Source: Pseudomonadota bacterium (lineage in GTDB: Bacteria > Pseudomonadota > Alphaproteobacteria > Reyranellales > Reyranellaceae). Taken from it: DNA of 14,375 bases. Where the stretch lies: the NCBI GenBank assembly GCA_023436825.1, contig JAEZHS010000648.1, forward strand, positions 1 through 14,375, given 5' to 3'. Shown here in pieces: positions 1-8,157 of the stretch. Within the stretch, counting starts at the first letter, position 1. Every line of letters starts with the position of its first letter. A program made the translations under genes and the position numbers. Below the pieces are notes generated by a model. It searched no databases. It was not told the origin of the DNA and was given only the letters and a program-made list of their open reading frames with translations.

Positions 1-41
1 GTCCGGAAGACCATGACGCGTCACTGGAGTCGCGCGTCCCC

Positions 42-86
42 AGTATATGAGCAGAATATGTAAATTCCATTTATCATATATTTGAA
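42..86. promoter_or_regulatory. AT-rich leader with operator-like word, upstream of the exporter gene
   Basis: This is the only strongly AT-rich stretch in the first 140 bases and the likely promoter zone of the exporter gene. It contains AGTATATGAGCA at 42-53, which matches AGTATATGATCA at 1441-1452 at 11 of 12 positions and resembles the half-sites of the palindrome at 3124-3158. A TATATT word at 77-82 could be a -10 box, but no convincing -35 box is spaced correctly. The promoter role is inferred from composition and position only. Confidence 0.3.
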
Positions 87-139
87 GTGTGCACATCGCA
101 TGCCCATGCTGGCGGCGCTTCGCTACCGGAGACGCCGCT

Positions 140-886
140 ATGACCGCCCTGCTCGCCGCCAGCCTCTCGGCCCTGATGATCTTCACCGCCCTGCTGTCGG
201 GCGTGTTCGGCATGGCGGGCGGCCTCATCCTGATCGGCGTGCTGCTGGTGGTCATGCCCCTGCCGCAGGCCATGGTGCTGCACGCCGTGACGCAGATGGC
301 CTCCAACGGCTGGCGCGCCTTCCTGTGGTGGCGCCACATCGAGTGGAAGATCGCGGCGGCCAGCATCGTCGGCAGCCTGCTCTCGGTCGGCCTGTGGTCG
401 CTCTGGCTCTACGTGCCCGACCGGGCGGTGGCGCTGCTGCTGCTCGGCATCTCGCCCTTCATCGTGCGCGCGATCCCCGACAGCGTGCTGCCGCGCAACC
501 TCGGCCCCGGCCAGATGCTGGGCGGCAGCGCCATCTGCATGATGCTGATGCTGGTCGCGGGCGTCACCGGCCCGCTGCTCGACACGCTGTTCCTGCGCAC
601 GACGCTCGAGCGCAAGCAGATCATCGCCACCAAGGCCGCCTGCCAGCTCTTCAGCCACAGCCTGAAGCTCGTCTACTTCGGCGCGCTGATCGACCAGGCG
701 GGATCGGTCGAGCCGTGGTTCCTCGCCATCGCCGTTGCCTCGTCGATGATCGGCACCTCGCTTGGCAAGCTCCTGCTCGAGAAGCTCTCGGACAAGCAGT
801 TCCGCGTCTGGTCGAACCGCCTCATCACCACCATCGCGACCTACTATGTCGGCTACAGCCTGGTCCTGATGGCGCGCCTCGCCTGA
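140..886 (+). CDS. TauE/SafE family membrane protein (putative sulfite or sulfur-anion exporter)
   Basis: This is a polytopic inner-membrane protein of 248 residues, the usual length for TauE/SafE (DUF81) permeases. The family exports sulfite, sulfoacetate or related anions, but many members have unknown substrates. Hydrophobic segments alternate with short charged loops. The first helix carries the glycine-rich stretch GVFGMAGG (about residues 21-28), where the family has its conserved glycine motif, and a paralogous half follows after the central ARG/LYS-containing loop (LERKQ). I chose the ATG at 140 because GGAG at 128-131 lies 8 bases upstream; an in-frame ATG at 89 would add 17 poorly hydrophobic residues and has no ribosome site. 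A hairpin follows the stop codon. No sulfur-metabolism gene is adjacent, so the substrate is unknown. Confidence 0.85.
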   Translation: MTALLAASLSALMIFTALLSGVFGMAGGLILIGVLLVVMPLPQAMVLHAVTQMASNGWRAFLWWRHIEWKIAAASIVGSLLSVGLWSLWLYVPDRAVALLLLGISPFIVRAIPDSVLPRNLGPGQMLGGSAICMMLMLVAGVTGPLLDTLFLRTTLERKQIIATKAACQLFSHSLKLVYFGALIDQAGSVEPWFLAIAVASSMIGTSLGKLLLEKLSDKQFRVWSNRLITTIATYYVGYSLVLMARLA

Positions 887-896
887 ACAGTCTCTT

Positions 897-922
897 CCTC
901 CCCATGGATCCACCCGGGGAGG
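897..922 (+). terminator. Hairpin after the exporter gene, possible weak terminator
   Basis: CCTCCCC at 897-903 pairs perfectly with GGGGAGG at 916-922 around a 12-base loop, starting 10 bases after the exporter stop codon. No T-run follows, so intrinsic termination is doubtful. It may instead shield the 3' end of the exporter mRNA or affect access to the GGAGGGG ribosome site just downstream. Confidence 0.3.
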
Positions 923-946
923 CGGCGGAGGGGTTGCGAGCCATCG

Positions 947-1417
947 TTGCGGGTGCTCGTGACCCCTTCGGCTTTCATGCTCTACAATGGCCCCGTGGCC
1001 ATTCCCCCAGGTTTTCGCAAGCTCACCGAAGCATCCGGTTTCGCCGCGGCCAACGGCCCGTGGTTCGAGAAGATCGACGGCGACCGCGCCATCCGCGGCT
1101 TCTTGCCCGGCCCGCAGCACGCCAATGCACTCGGCATCGTGCATGGCGGAATGCTGGCGGCCTTCCTCGATTCGGCGATGGGCACGGCCGTCTTGCACAC
1201 GCTGAAACGCAGAGCAGTGACGGTGCGCCTGTCGCTCGACTATCTCGGCCCCGGCCGCGTCGGCCAGTGGCTGCAGGCCGAAGGCGAGATCGTCGGCCAC
1301 GACGAACATGTGGCGCAGGTGAGGGGCCGTCTCTATGGTCCGCGCCACGAGGTGTTGACGGGACTGGGCGTGTTCGCGTTGCTGAGCCGTCAGCGCCCGC
1401 ACACGTCTCGGCGTTAG
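947..1417 (+). CDS. PaaI-family hotdog-fold thioesterase
   Basis: This is a single hotdog domain of the PaaI/YdiI acyl-CoA thioesterase group, which hydrolyses (often aromatic) acyl-CoA to free CoA and acid in the cytoplasm. The family signature is visible: HAN at residues 58-60, then GIVHGGMLAAFLDSAMG at about 63-79, with the HGG turn (66-68) and the catalytic Asp at 75. The length (156 residues from TTG) is normal. The start is uncertain. TTG at 947 has GGAGGGG at 927-933, a long 13-base spacing. ATG at 977 and GTG at 995 lack a ribosome site but would begin close to the usual N-terminus (PPGFRKL). It lies 60 bases after the exporter gene. The substrate cannot be read from the sequence. A second, divergent hotdog gene lies at 10822. 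Confidence 0.85.
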   Translation: MRVLVTPSAFMLYNGPVAIPPGFRKLTEASGFAAANGPWFEKIDGDRAIRGFLPGPQHANALGIVHGGMLAAFLDSAMGTAVLHTLKRRAVTVRLSLDYLGPGRVGQWLQAEGEIVGHDEHVAQVRGRLYGPRHEVLTGLGVFALLSRQRPHTSRR

Positions 1418-1426
1418 GTTGGGCAA

Positions 1427-1453
1427 TTGCTCATCAGCGTAGTATATGATCAC
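1427..1453. promoter_or_regulatory. Possible SorC-type operator upstream of the HAD gene
   Basis: TTGCTCAT at 1427-1434 and ATGATCAC at 1446-1453 form an imperfect dyad (6 of 8 positions). They resemble the half-sites TTGAACAT and ATGCTCAA of the strong palindrome at 3124-3158. TTGCTCA recurs at 1462-1468. The spacing is 8 bp shorter than in the strong palindrome, so a common binding protein is only suggested. The site lies just ahead of the HAD-regulator gene pair, where autoregulation would be expected. Confidence 0.3.
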
Positions 1454-1476
1454 ATTGAAAGTTGCTCACCCAGGCG

Positions 1477-2133
1477 ATGATGCGGCCACATCTCATCATT
1501 TTCGACTGCGATGGCGTGCTGATCGACAGCGAGATCTTGAGCTGCCGCTGCCTGTGCGAAGCCCTGGCAGGCTGTGGCATCGAGATCGGCCTGGAGGAAA
1601 CCCTTGACCTTTTTCTCGGGCGCAGCCTGGACGCCGTGCTCGACCATTACCGAGCTCTCGGACGATCCATTCCCCGGCAATTTCCGGCCGAGCTGATGGC
1701 AAAAGTGCAGGAGACCTTCCGCGCCGCCCTTTGCCCCATCGAAGGCGTCGGGCCGGTGCTGGAGGGCCTGCAAATGCCGCACTGCGTTGCCTCCTCCAGC
1801 GCGCTTGATCGGGTGTCTCTCTCGCTGTCCCTGACCGGTCTTGCCCAGCACTTCGGCGACCGGCTCTATACCGCGCAGATGGTGGACCATGGCAAGCCGG
1901 CTCCCGATCTCTTTCTGTATGCCGCTCGGCGCATGCAGGCCGACCCGGCGCGCACGCTCGTGATCGAGGACAGCGTGAGCGGCGTGCGGGCGGCCAAGGC
2001 CGCCGGCATGACGGTCTGGGGATTTGTCGGCGGCAGCCACTATCGCGGCCGCGACGGCGCCGCCAAGCTGTGCGAAGCGGGGGCTGACCGGGTGTTTGCG
2101 CGCATGGCCGACTTCTGGCCAGCCGATCGGTAG
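1477..2133 (+). CDS. HAD-superfamily sugar-phosphate hydrolase, beta-phosphoglucomutase/phosphatase-like
   Basis: This is a subfamily I HAD enzyme with a helical C1 cap, a group that dephosphorylates small sugar or polyol phosphates or, in some members, acts as beta-phosphoglucomutase. Motif I is FDCDGVLIDSE (nucleophile Asp10, acid Asp12), the motif II serines are at 106-108 (VASSSALDR), the motif III lysine is in HGKPAPD (Lys140), and motif IV is VIEDSVSGV (Glu164, Asp165). All catalytic residues are present, and 218 residues is the normal length. ATG at 1477 or 1480 follows AGG at 1472-1474; a TTG at 1462 is a weaker alternative. The stop is 5 bases before the regulator start, so the two are probably co-translated. 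HAD genes often accompany Smo/Mtl-type polyol operons; a role in clearing toxic phosphorylated intermediates is inference. Confidence 0.88.
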   Translation: MMRPHLIIFDCDGVLIDSEILSCRCLCEALAGCGIEIGLEETLDLFLGRSLDAVLDHYRALGRSIPRQFPAELMAKVQETFRAALCPIEGVGPVLEGLQMPHCVASSSALDRVSLSLSLTGLAQHFGDRLYTAQMVDHGKPAPDLFLYAARRMQADPARTLVIEDSVSGVRAAKAAGMTVWGFVGGSHYRGRDGAAKLCEAGADRVFARMADFWPADR

Positions 2134-2138
2134 AGGTC

Positions 2139-3095
2139 ATGGCGATTTCCGACAATGACAAGACACGTCTCGACGAGGCGGCGCGGGCCGGCTGGCTCTA
2201 TTTTATCGCCGGCCATACGCAGGATGAAATCGCCAAGGCGCTGAAGATCTCGCGCGCTTCGGCGCAGCGTCTAGTCTCGCTCTGTCTCGCCGAGCGGCTG
2301 ATCACCTTTCGCCTGGAACATCCGATCTCGGCCTGCATGGAATTGGCGGCCCGGCTCAGGGACCAGTTCCATCTCGCCTGTTGCGAGGTCGTGCCGACCG
2401 ACCCTGCCGCCCCGCTGGCTGCCACCGGCATCGCCGAACGCGCCGCCACCATCCTGGAAGCGACCCTGCGCACGGAGAAGCCGACGATCGTCGCCTTGGG
2501 CACGGGCCGTGCCGTACGCGCCGCGGTCGAGCGGGTGTCCCAGATCGATTGTCCCAATCACCAGATCGTATCGCTGGTGGGCAACATCTCGACCGATGGC
2601 TCGGCGAGCTCCTTCGACACGGTCGGCCGGCTCGCCGACCGTACCAAAGCCCGGCACTATCCCATGCCGCTGCCGTTCCTGATGTCGTCCAGAAGCATCC
2701 TCGAGCAGATGCTGCGCATCGACTCGATCGCCAAGGTGAGGGCGGTCGCGGCCAAGGCCGATTTGCGCCTCGTCGGCGTGGGCCAGATGGACCAGGCGGC
2801 GCAGGTCTATGTCGACGGCTTCGTCTCGCGCGAGGAGCTGTTCGAGATGAGACGGCGGGGCGCCGTCGGCGAGCTGATCGGCTGGGCCTTCGATGCCGAG
2901 GGTGACGTCATCGAGGGCGGAACCAACGCCCGGCTCACCAGCATCGCCCTGCAGGTTCCCGCCCGCGGCCTGACCATCGGCGCCGCCGTGGGGCCGGCGA
3001 AGGTCGCGGCAATCAACGCGGCGTTGAAGGGCCGCCTGCTCAACGGGCTCATAACCGACGAAGCGACCGCCGGCGCGATCCTCCAGCGCTCGTGA
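2139..3095 (+). CDS. SorC/DeoR-type sugar-binding transcriptional regulator
   Basis: This 318-residue cytoplasmic regulator has the two-domain plan of the SorC family. The N-terminal helix-turn-helix spans about residues 16-56, with AGHTQDEIAKALKIS followed by the recognition helix RASAQRLVSLCLAE. The C-terminal sugar-binding domain (about 60-315) includes IVALGTGRAVRAAVE and the glycine-rich LVGVGQMD segment typical of phosphosugar-binding SIS-like folds. Family members bind a sugar or sugar phosphate and release or activate their operon promoter. It begins 5 bases after the HAD stop (AGAGG overlaps the junction) and is followed by a strong palindrome and promoter in front of the transporter genes, so it is very likely the local regulator. 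The effector is unknown; D-ribulose 5-phosphate or the imported polyol are reasonable guesses. Confidence 0.92.
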   Translation: MAISDNDKTRLDEAARAGWLYFIAGHTQDEIAKALKISRASAQRLVSLCLAERLITFRLEHPISACMELAARLRDQFHLACCEVVPTDPAAPLAATGIAERAATILEATLRTEKPTIVALGTGRAVRAAVERVSQIDCPNHQIVSLVGNISTDGSASSFDTVGRLADRTKARHYPMPLPFLMSSRSILEQMLRIDSIAKVRAVAAKADLRLVGVGQMDQAAQVYVDGFVSREELFEMRRRGAVGELIGWAFDAEGDVIEGGTNARLTSIALQVPARGLTIGAAVGPAKVAAINAALKGRLLNGLITDEATAGAILQRS

Positions 3096-3102
3096 TCCAC
3101 CC

Positions 3103-3131
3103 TTGACAGGGCGGGGGCTTGGTTTGAACAT
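3103..3131 (+). promoter_or_regulatory. Predicted sigma-70 promoter of the polyol transport operon
   Basis: A perfect TTGACA -35 box lies at 3103-3108. At 17-base spacing the -10 position is GAACAT (3126-3131), only a partial match to TATAAT, as expected for a regulated promoter. The -10 box lies inside the left arm of the 35-bp palindrome, so a bound regulator would block RNA polymerase. The binding-protein start codon is about 50 bases downstream. Confidence 0.55.
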
Positions 3132-3158
3132 ACGCCCAACGCGTGGGCATATGCTCAA
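3124..3158. promoter_or_regulatory. 35-bp palindromic operator, probable SorC-type regulator site
   Basis: Arms TTGAACATACGCCCA (3124-3138) and TGGGCATATGCTCAA (3144-3158) are inverted copies matching at 13 of 15 positions around a 5-base centre. Such long, wide dyads fit the tetrameric binding of SorC-family regulators, and the regulator gene ends only 28 bases upstream. The site overlaps the predicted -10 box and transcription start, which favours repression. Assignment to this regulator is inference from position. Confidence 0.75.
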
Positions 3159-3179
3159 CGCGAGTCTTGGGAGGATACC

Positions 3180-4490
3180 GTGAAGCCATCACTTGGCGCC
3201 CTTCTGGGCGCGGCCATCCTGTCGATTTCGGCTCCCGCGATAGCAGAGACGCTGACCATCGCCACCGTGAACAACGGCGACATGATCCGCATGCAGGGAC
3301 TGACCAACGACTTCACCGCCAAGAATCCCGACATCACCGTGAAGTGGGTGACGCTCGAGGAGAACGTGCTGCGCCAGCGCGTGACGACGGACATTGCCAC
3401 CAAGGGCGGCCAGTTCGACGTGCTGACCATCGGCACCTACGAGGTGCCGATCTGGGCCAAGAAGGGCTGGCTGGTGCCGCTCGCCAATCTCGGTGCCGAT
3501 TACGACGTGGCGGACCTGCTGCCCAAGATCCGCGATGCCGTGTCCGTCGATGGCAAGCTCTACGCCGCGCCGTTCTACGGCGAGAGCTCGATGATCATGT
3601 ATCGCACCGACCTTTTCCAGAAGGCCGGGCTGACGATGCCCGAGAAGCCGACCTGGGACTTCGTGATCGACGCCGCCAAGAAGCTCACCGACAAGTCGGC
3701 CGGCGTCTACGGCATCTGCCTGCGCGGCAAGGCCGGCTGGGGCGAGAACATGGCCTTCCTGACGGCGATGGCCAATTCCTACGGCGCGCGCTGGTTCGAT
3801 GAGAAATGGCAGCCGCAGTTCGACAAGCCGGAGTGGAAGAAGACGCTCACGACCTATGTCGACCTGATGAAGGCGGCGGGCCCGCCGGGCGCCAGCTCCA
3901 ACGGCTTCAACGAGAACCTCGCCTTGTTCAATGCCGGCAAGTGCGCGATGTGGATCGATGCCACGGTCGCGGCCTCCTTCGTGACCAATCCCAAGGACTC
4001 GAGGGTGGCCGACAAGGTCGGCTTCGCCATGGCGCCGAACGCCGGCCTCGGCAAGAACGCCAACTGGCTGTGGGCCTGGAACCTCGCCATTCCGGCCGGC
4101 TCCAAGAAGGTGCCTGCCGCCGAGAAGTTCATCGGCTGGGCGACCAGCAAGGACTACGCCAAGCTCGTCGCCGCCAAGGAGGGATGGGCGAACGTTCCGC
4201 CGGGAACGCGCACGTCGCTCTACCAGAATCCGGAATACCAGAAGGTGGCGCCGTTCGCCAAGCCGACGCTTGCCTCGATCGACGCCGCCGATCCCAACAA
4301 GCCGACGGTGCAGCCGGTGCCCTATGTCGGCGTGCAGTACGCGGCGATCCCGGAGTTCCAGGGTATCGGCACCGCCGTCGGCCAGCAATTCTCCGCGGCG
4401 TTGTCGGGGGCCTCGACAGTCGACGCGGCGCTCGCCGCCGCGCAATCCTCGACCGAACGCGAAATGAAGCGCGCCGGCTACATCAAGTGA
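3180..4490 (+). CDS. Polyol/sugar ABC transporter, periplasmic substrate-binding protein (SmoE/MtlE-like)
   Basis: This is an extracellular solute-binding protein of the family 1 type (436 residues), the capture component of the importer encoded downstream. A signal peptide is clear: Lys at position 2, a hydrophobic core (about 5-18), then APAIA before Glu23, giving predicted cleavage after Ala22. No lipobox Cys is present, so it should be free in the periplasm. The body contains the two-lobe family pattern, including GGQFDVLTIGTYEVPIWAKKG (split here as GGQFDVLTIG and TYEVPIWAKKG) and the aromatic-rich NANWLWAWNLAIP. Its resemblance is to sorbitol/mannitol binders of the Smo/Mtl systems. The GTG start at 3180 is fixed by GGGAGG at 3169-3174, 5 bases upstream. 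A promoter and operator lie immediately upstream and a stable hairpin downstream. The exact ligand is not readable. Confidence 0.93.
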   Translation: MKPSLGALLGAAILSISAPAIAETLTIATVNNGDMIRMQGLTNDFTAKNPDITVKWVTLEENVLRQRVTTDIATKGGQFDVLTIGTYEVPIWAKKGWLVPLANLGADYDVADLLPKIRDAVSVDGKLYAAPFYGESSMIMYRTDLFQKAGLTMPEKPTWDFVIDAAKKLTDKSAGVYGICLRGKAGWGENMAFLTAMANSYGARWFDEKWQPQFDKPEWKKTLTTYVDLMKAAGPPGASSNGFNENLALFNAGKCAMWIDATVAASFVTNPKDSRVADKVGFAMAPNAGLGKNANWLWAWNLAIPAGSKKVPAAEKFIGWATSKDYAKLVAAKEGWANVPPGTRTSLYQNPEYQKVAPFAKPTLASIDAADPNKPTVQPVPYVGVQYAAIPEFQGIGTAVGQQFSAALSGASTVDAALAAAQSSTEREMKRAGYIK

Positions 4491-4500
4491 CGCATCTGCA

Positions 4501-4530
4501 GTCATCGGATCGCTGCGGCGATCCGATGAC
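4501..4530 (+). promoter_or_regulatory. Perfect 13-bp intercistronic hairpin between binding-protein and permease genes
   Basis: GTCATCGGATCGC (4501-4513) and GCGATCCGATGAC (4518-4530) pair without mismatch around a TGCG loop, beginning 10 bases after the binding-protein stop codon. No T-run follows. The position matches the mRNA-stabilising or partial-attenuation hairpins known between binding-protein and permease genes (as in malE-malF). These keep the binding protein in excess over the membrane proteins. Confidence 0.75.
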
Positions 4531-4573
4531 CGCCTCGTCCGCTGCCCCTTCGCTCCGCTGACGGCGACTTTCG

Positions 4574-5446
4574 ATGGCGACCCAACAGACGCAAGTCCTC
4601 GCCCGTGGCCTGTTGACGCCGGCCGTCGCGCTGCTGTTGGTGTGGATGATCGTGCCGCTGGCGATGACGATCTATTTCTCGACGTTGCGCTACAGCCTGC
4701 TCGACCCCGGATCCGAAACCTTCATCGGCCTGGACAACTTCCGATACTTCCTCACTGACCCCGCCTTCCTGGCGTCGCTTCAGAACACCCTCGTGCTGGT
4801 GGGCTCGGTGCTGGCGCTGACGATCGTCCTCGGCGTTCCCTTGGCGCTGCTGCTCGACCAGCCGGTGATCGGGCGCAACATCGTGCGGTTGATGGTGATC
4901 GCGCCGTTCTTCGTCATGCCGACCGTGAGCGCGCTGGTCTGGAAGAACCTGCTGCTGCATCCGGTCTCGGGGATGCTGTCGTGGCTCTCGACCTTGGTCG
5001 GCGTCACGCCGATCGACTGGTTCAACGATGCGCCGATGCTCGCCATCATATTGATCGTGGCCTGGCAGTGGCTGCCTTTCGCGACCCTCATCCTGCTCAC
5101 CGCCCTGCAGTCGCAGGACGAGGAACAGAAGGAGGCGGCCGAGATGGACGGCGCGGGCGCCTTCAGCACGTTCCTCCACCTCACCCTGCCGCATCTGGCG
5201 CGGCCGATCACGGTCGTCATCCTGATCGAGACGATCTTTCTCCTGACGGTGTTCGCCGAGATCTTCGTGACGACCGGCGGTGGCCCCGGCCTGCAGACGA
5301 CCAACATCGCCTTCCTGATCTACTCCCAGGCGCTCATCCAGTACGACGTCGGCAGCGCCTCGGCCGGCGGGCTGGTCGCGGTCGTGATCGCCAATATCCT
5401 GGCCTTCTTCCTCGTCCGCGTCGTCGGACGGAACCTCGAGGCCTAG
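4574..5446 (+). CDS. Polyol/sugar ABC transporter permease 1 (SmoF/MtlF-like, MalF type)
   Basis: This is an inner-membrane permease of the BPD_transp_1 family, with 290 residues and about six membrane segments. The first segment is LLTPAVALLLVWMIVPLAM near the N-terminus. The cytoplasmic EAA loop that docks on the ATPase is visible as EAAEMDGAGAFSTFLHLTLP, followed by the final helices. It pairs with the next gene to form the heterodimeric channel. It starts 83 bases after the binding-protein stop, beyond the hairpin, and has no recognisable ribosome site before its ATG. This fits lower translation than the binding protein. Its stop is 3 bases from the next start, indicating tight coupling. 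Confidence 0.93.
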   Translation: MATQQTQVLARGLLTPAVALLLVWMIVPLAMTIYFSTLRYSLLDPGSETFIGLDNFRYFLTDPAFLASLQNTLVLVGSVLALTIVLGVPLALLLDQPVIGRNIVRLMVIAPFFVMPTVSALVWKNLLLHPVSGMLSWLSTLVGVTPIDWFNDAPMLAIILIVAWQWLPFATLILLTALQSQDEEQKEAAEMDGAGAFSTFLHLTLPHLARPITVVILIETIFLLTVFAEIFVTTGGGPGLQTTNIAFLIYSQALIQYDVGSASAGGLVAVVIANILAFFLVRVVGRNLEA

Positions 5447-5449
5447 ACG

Positions 5450-6280
<831 letters not shown>

Positions 6281-6292
6281 GGGCGAAAAGAC

Positions 6293-7309
6293 ATGGGCCA
6301 GATCACGCTCCAGGGAGTCCACAAGTCCTTCGGCCAGCTCGAGATCATCAAGGATGCCAATCTCGACATCGCTGACGGCTCGTTCGTGGTCTTCGTCGGT
6401 CCCTCCGGTTGCGGCAAGACCACGCTGCTGCGGCTGATCGCCGGCCTCGAGGACGTGACGGGGGGACAGATCCTGATCGACGGCCAGAACGTGGTGAACG
6501 TGCCGCCGGCCAAGCGCGGCCTGTCGATGGTCTTCCAGTCCTACGCGCTCTATCCGCATATGAGCGTGCGCGGCAACATCGCCTTCGGCCTCAAGATGGC
6601 GGGCCTGCCGCGCCCCGAGATCGACCGCAAGGTGGCCGCCGCGGCGGCGACGCTCAATCTCACGCCCTATCTCGATCGCAAGCCGCGCGAGCTCTCCGGC
6701 GGCCAGCGCCAGCGGGTCGCGATCGGCCGCGCCATCGTGCGCGAACCCAAGGCTTTCCTGTTCGACGAGCCGCTCAGCAACCTCGATGCCGCGCTCCGCG
6801 TGCAGATGCGCATGGAAGTCACCCGGCTGCAGAAGCAGCTGGCGACGACCGCGATCTATGTCACCCATGACCAGGTCGAGGCCATGACCATGGCCGACCG
6901 CATCGTGGTGCTGAACGCTGGTCGGGTCGAACAGTACGGCTCGCCGCTGGAGCTGTACGAGCGGCCGGCCAACCTGTTCGTCGCGGGCTTCATCGGCTCG
7001 CCGAAGATGAACTTCGTCTCCGGCGTGCCCGCCGACCAGCACGGCGCCGCGACCATCGGCATCCGACCCGAGCACTTGCGCATCGCGCGCGCCGGTGAGG
7101 GTGGGGGTGAGGGCTGGCCGGGCACGGTGTCGGTCGCCGAGCATCTCGGCAGCGACACCTTCCTTTATGTCGATGCCGGCGCGCTCGGACTGCTGACCGT
7201 GCGTGGCATCGGCGAGATCCATCTCAAGGGCGGCGATCGCGTGTGGCTGTCACCCGATCCCGCCCGGCTGCATCGCTTCGACAAGGACGGAATGGCCATC
7301 CGCCAATGA
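6293..7309 (+). CDS. Polyol/sugar ABC transporter ATP-binding protein (SmoK/MalK/UgpC-like)
   Basis: This is the cytoplasmic ATPase of the importer; the homodimer drives transport through the two permeases. It has a full nucleotide-binding domain: Walker [10 protein letters not shown] (36-44), Q-loop [10 protein letters not shown] (Gln82), signature LSGGQ (134-138), Walker B AFLFDEP (154-160), D-loop LSNLDA and switch His192 (VTHDQ). The DEPLSNLDA and [17 protein letters not shown] segments are characteristic of the MalK/UgpC subfamily. The C-terminal TOBE/OB region (about 240-335) is short, making the protein 338 residues rather than the common 350-370. A glycine-rich GEGGGEG linker lies near residue 268, encoded by a G-run at 7094-7113. 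AGGGG 8 or more bases upstream supports the ATG. All key residues are intact. Confidence 0.95.
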   Translation: MGQITLQGVHKSFGQLEIIKDANLDIADGSFVVFVGPSGCGKTTLLRLIAGLEDVTGGQILIDGQNVVNVPPAKRGLSMVFQSYALYPHMSVRGNIAFGLKMAGLPRPEIDRKVAAAAATLNLTPYLDRKPRELSGGQRQRVAIGRAIVREPKAFLFDEPLSNLDAALRVQMRMEVTRLQKQLATTAIYVTHDQVEAMTMADRIVVLNAGRVEQYGSPLELYERPANLFVAGFIGSPKMNFVSGVPADQHGAATIGIRPEHLRIARAGEGGGEGWPGTVSVAEHLGSDTFLYVDAGALGLLTVRGIGEIHLKGGDRVWLSPDPARLHRFDKDGMAIRQ

Positions 7310-7339
7310 ACGGCGGCGATCCACAACGGGAAGGCGCGT

Positions 7340-8113
7340 ATGTATATCGAAAAGTTCAAGCTCGACGGCCGCATCGCCGTCGTGACCGGCGGCGGGCAGG
7401 GCATCGGTCTTGCCTGCGCGGAGGCGCTGGGTGAGGCTGGCGCCCGGCTCGTCGTCGCCGATCGTGATGCCAAGGTGGCCGACTCCGGTTGCGCCGGACT
7501 GAAGGCCAAGGGCTACACTGCCGAAGCGGTCGTCATGGACGTCACCGATTCGGCGCAGGTGGCGCATGTGGCGGCCGAGCTCACAAAGCGGCACGGCAAG
7601 GTCGACATCCTGGTCAACAACGCCGGCATCGCCCGCAGCGAAACGCCGGCGGAAAAGGTCGCCGACGAGCACTGGCTGAATGTCATCGACGTCAACCTCA
7701 ACGGCACCTTCTGGTGCTGTCGTGCGTTCGGCCGACACATGCTCGAGGCTGGGGCTGGCGCCATCGTCAATATCGGCTCGATGTCGGGCTTCATCGTCAA
7801 CAAGCCGCAGGAGCAGTGCTACTACAACGCCTCCAAGGCCGCGGTGCACCATCTCACCAGGTCGCTCGCCGCCGAGTGGGGCGCCCGCGGCGTGCGGGTC
7901 AATGCCGTGGCACCGACCTACATCGAGACCCCCCTGAATGCCTTCGTCCGCAACAATCCGCCGATGTACCAGGCCTGGATCGGCGGCACGCCGATGGCCC
8001 GCATGGGCCGGGTGGATGAAGTGGCCTCAGTCGTGCTGTTCCTGGCGTCGGATGCGGCCAGCCTGATGACCGGCAGCGTCGTCCTCGTCGATGGCGGCTA
8101 TACTTGCTGGTAG
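7340..8113 (+). CDS. SDR-family polyol dehydrogenase (galactitol/sorbitol/ribitol 2-dehydrogenase-like)
   Basis: This classical short-chain dehydrogenase of 257 residues oxidises a sugar alcohol to a ketose with NAD. The nucleotide-binding motif is TGGGQGIG (16-23). Asp41 at the end of the second strand favours NAD over NADP. NNAG is at 93-96 and the catalytic set is Asn119, Ser147, Tyr162 and Lys166. The C-terminus, VDGGYTCW, resembles the VDGGYT-W ending I recall for Rhodobacter galactitol dehydrogenase, a promiscuous polyol enzyme. GGGAAGG at 7328-7334 fixes the start. It sits between the transporter and a D-ribulokinase-like gene, so ribitol or D-arabitol giving D-ribulose is the best inference. 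Sorbitol to fructose, fitting the PfkB gene, remains possible. Confidence 0.9.
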   Translation: MYIEKFKLDGRIAVVTGGGQGIGLACAEALGEAGARLVVADRDAKVADSGCAGLKAKGYTAEAVVMDVTDSAQVAHVAAELTKRHGKVDILVNNAGIARSETPAEKVADEHWLNVIDVNLNGTFWCCRAFGRHMLEAGAGAIVNIGSMSGFIVNKPQEQCYYNASKAAVHHLTRSLAAEWGARGVRVNAVAPTYIETPLNAFVRNNPPMYQAWIGGTPMARMGRVDEVASVVLFLASDAASLMTGSVVLVDGGYTCW

Positions 8114-8157
8114 GCTCGCCCGAAGCTGGCGGGCTTGCCCGGAGCTAAGGGGTCGCA

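Noticed and set aside
82..1449. Plus-strand frame of 455 codons spanning the exporter and thioesterase
   Set aside because: Arg/Pro/Ala-rich translation with no domain; the exporter and hotdog genes in other frames explain the region.
7094..7113. G-rich run in the ATPase gene as a possible G-quadruplex
   Set aside because: Only three runs of three or more G are present, and the run simply encodes a Gly/Glu linker in the variable C-terminal region.
8113..8139. Hairpin between the SDR and FGGY genes as a terminator
   Set aside because: The 10-bp stem has two adjacent mismatches, there is no T-run, and the genes clearly form one operon.
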